64,000 nucleotides of DNA from Taudactylus pleione (taxonomy: Eukaryota; Chordata; Amphibia; Anura; Myobatrachidae): contig JAUIMM010000135.1 in the NCBI GenBank assembly GCA_031769625.1, positions 8,111,501 through 8,175,500 on the forward strand, read 5' to 3'. The number at the start of each line of letters is the position of its first letter. Within the stretch, counting starts at the first letter, position 1. A program made the translations under genes and the position numbers. Below are positions 62,629-64,000 of this stretch, piece after piece. The notes under the pieces were generated by a model, which searched no databases, was not told the DNA's origin, and saw only the letters and a list, made by a program, of their open reading frames with translations.

Positions 62629-62792
62629 CTCTAACACCCCTCTCTTTTTTTTACAAGCCGACCAGTGGTTCACTTTCAACTGCAACACTCATCTGCCCTA
62701 TATTTGTACCGTCTGAGAGTCAGCCAAGTATATACATCCTTTTAAGCTTTGATACACTGGGAATAGGATGGTAGCAGTAATAAATCAATAAA

Positions 62793-63204
62793 TCACAATG
62801 CAGTATATATTATGGTGGCTTGTGTAATTATTGTGAAAGAAACATGTTTACATATTTAATGGCGACCTTACACAGAGATTCATACCCTATCTATAATTAG
62901 AATTTGAATGTTTTCAGAACAGATGGCAAAATATGCCTCGTGTGGGATAAACCACAAGACTATGTGTTGGATTGTGTGGGGTCACATTGTGTTGTTTTAG
63001 CCAATTAGTTTTAGGGGGTGGGGTTACAGTTTAGTGTATTTAAGGTTTGGGGGTCACATGGTATAAGCCTTTTTTGTGAAGAATTGGACTGCAACTGAGA
63101 TGACACTGTCTGTGTACTCACAATACCCATTAAACGCCCTATCATGTGATGTTATACTTCTCCTGTGTGCAAGTTAAGAGAAAAACAGTATCCATAAACT
63201 TATA
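62793..63204. other. No feature recognised
   Basis: Sequence downstream of the PRG2-like polyadenylation signals. No coding or clear repeat structure. Confidence 0.3.
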
Positions 63205-64000
63205 AAATAATGACACGGATGCATATTTGTGGGGGAAAAAAGGGGTCAGTTTTACTTACAATTAAATTAATGTCAACTGGGAACAAAGGACAGATAAAGT
63301 GTGGTGGCGAAGAAAGAATGGTCCTACTCAGCATTATCACCATCTGCACACTACCTCTACTTAGGCCTTGATGAGAGGTCATTTGTCAGCCCATCACCAC
63401 AATCTCAAGGTATCTAATTCCAATTCCAATGACACAATAGAGCCATCTGGCCCAGTGGTGCCATTGACCCCAGTAGGGTAGAATCAAGTTAACCACTGTA
63501 TTGGTGGGAAGAGCACCTCAAGATCTAAAGGCAGGTAGCAACTGATATCTTTCTTTCCTGCCACAAATAAAGCAGATATAAAAAATAAACAAAACAATGG
63601 GGCAGATGGGTGGGAGAATCCTTGGCAGAAAGAGGCCCACCCATCTAGGGTATTCACACTATCAACCCACCCCTTTTACAGCCATCGGCTAACAAAATTT
63701 CAGGCTATACTATGGCAAACTTCTACCATGGTGTAACCGTTGCAGCCCCGGAGCAGTCCAAACCCAGCTAAGAGTTTAATGCATTCTGTCTCACTAAATG
63801 CCATATCATCTGATGTCAGGCTGTTAAGAACATAAAAATAACTTTAAACTAGAACTAATGACATTGAGGCATACTTGTGTTGAAAAAAATGGGTAGCTTT
63901 ATTTATATTTAAATAAATGGTAAGAGGGAAAAGAGGAAAAAGTATAACAGTGAAGAAAAAATTGCCTCACTAAGAAATATCACCATCTGCATGCCAACTC
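63205..64000. repeat. ~650-bp direct repeat, second copy cut by window end
   Basis: AATGACACGGATGCATATTTGTG, then TATCACCATCTGCACAC (63208-63352), recurs as AATGACATTGAGGCATACTTGTG, then ATATCACCATCTGCATGCC (63858-63997). The period is about 650 bp with substantial divergence. Tandem satellite-like or an element with internal duplication; not identified. Confidence 0.6.

Larger units (their letters stand above)
54317..62792 (+). pseudogene. PRG2-like: PRG2/PRG3-like (eosinophil major basic protein family) gene with disrupted lectin domain
   Basis: Six exons: untranslated exon 54317-54399; 54459-54515 (signal peptide); 57749-58011 (acidic pro-region and domain start); 58554-58688; 62156-62261; 62572-62628. 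All boundaries are GT/AG. Phases join correctly through exon 4. The layout of signal peptide, acidic propeptide and C-type lectin-like domain is that of the granule protein major basic protein, whose acidic pro-part shields a cationic domain. Exon 5 carries an in-frame TGA (62171-62173) and a frameshift; exon 6 carries another frameshift and a Ser where the last conserved Cys is expected. Length without breaks would be about 200 residues (human 222). The intact splice sites, TATA box and AATAAA (62779, 62787) suggest recent loss or sequence errors. Other secreted C-type lectins are less likely, given the acidic region. Confidence 0.75.

Noticed and set aside
1..64000. CRISPR, operon, prophage or bacterial defence systems
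   Set aside because: The window has spliced vertebrate-type genes and eukaryotic transposons; tandem repeats lack spacer-repeat organisation.

Overview
The window looks like intron and intergenic DNA from a large vertebrate genome, most likely an amphibian and probably a frog. Three things point there. The recognisable host genes are split into small exons with conserved phases and kilobase introns. BEL/Pao, Ty3/Gypsy and Penelope-like retroelements occur together, a mix absent from mammals and birds. The spaces between are packed with palindromic foldback elements and minisatellites. No bacterial features (operons, ribosome binding sites, CRISPR) are present. Nearly all long open frames are repeat-derived.

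Two host genes can be assembled by hand, both on the + strand. The first (about 3293-26208) is a six-exon gene of the CD20-like four-membrane-pass superfamily, closest by eye to TMEM176. Its internal splice phases are all 0 except that exon 4 is one base short, which breaks the frame. The second (about 54317-62792) has a TATA box, a signal peptide, an acidic pro-region and a C-type lectin domain, the layout of the eosinophil major basic protein family (PRG2/PRG3). Its last two exons carry one nonsense codon and two frameshifts, so it is probably a pseudogene, or the assembly has errors there. An isolated 108-bp exon-like segment between them (34909-35016) could be a leftover of another TMEM176-like copy.

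Layout. 1-3200: repeats and a GC-rich minisatellite. 3293-26208: the TMEM176-like gene; intron 1 holds a 187-bp near-perfect palindrome, and intron 2 holds a 6.4-kb BEL/Pao element with both LTRs and a 5-bp target duplication, then a 0.9-kb minisatellite. 26209-32300: dispersed repeats and a 2-kb G-rich minisatellite (29790-31740) that makes a spurious 570-codon frame. 32335-34600: two Penelope-like 3' ends joined as an inverted pair. 36250-40085: large foldback elements. 40690-45555: a Penelope 3' fragment, then a four-level nest of insertions in which a hAT element splits a GIY-YIG endonuclease frame. 45553-46907: a snapback element. 51800-53510: a decayed Gypsy pol fragment with an 824-bp insertion. 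54317-62792: the PRG2-like gene, whose intron 2 holds a hAT element that itself received a 1.7-kb Penelope-type insertion. 60141-60584: a TIR element resembling a repeat known from mammals. 63205-64000: a 650-bp direct repeat running off the end.

Both host genes belong to families linked to myeloid and innate immune cells, but nothing here shows that they work together. The best second-look items are the decay of both genes, the insertion nest, the hammerhead-like cores at the Penelope ends, and the long palindrome. I found no convincing previously undescribed multi-gene system.
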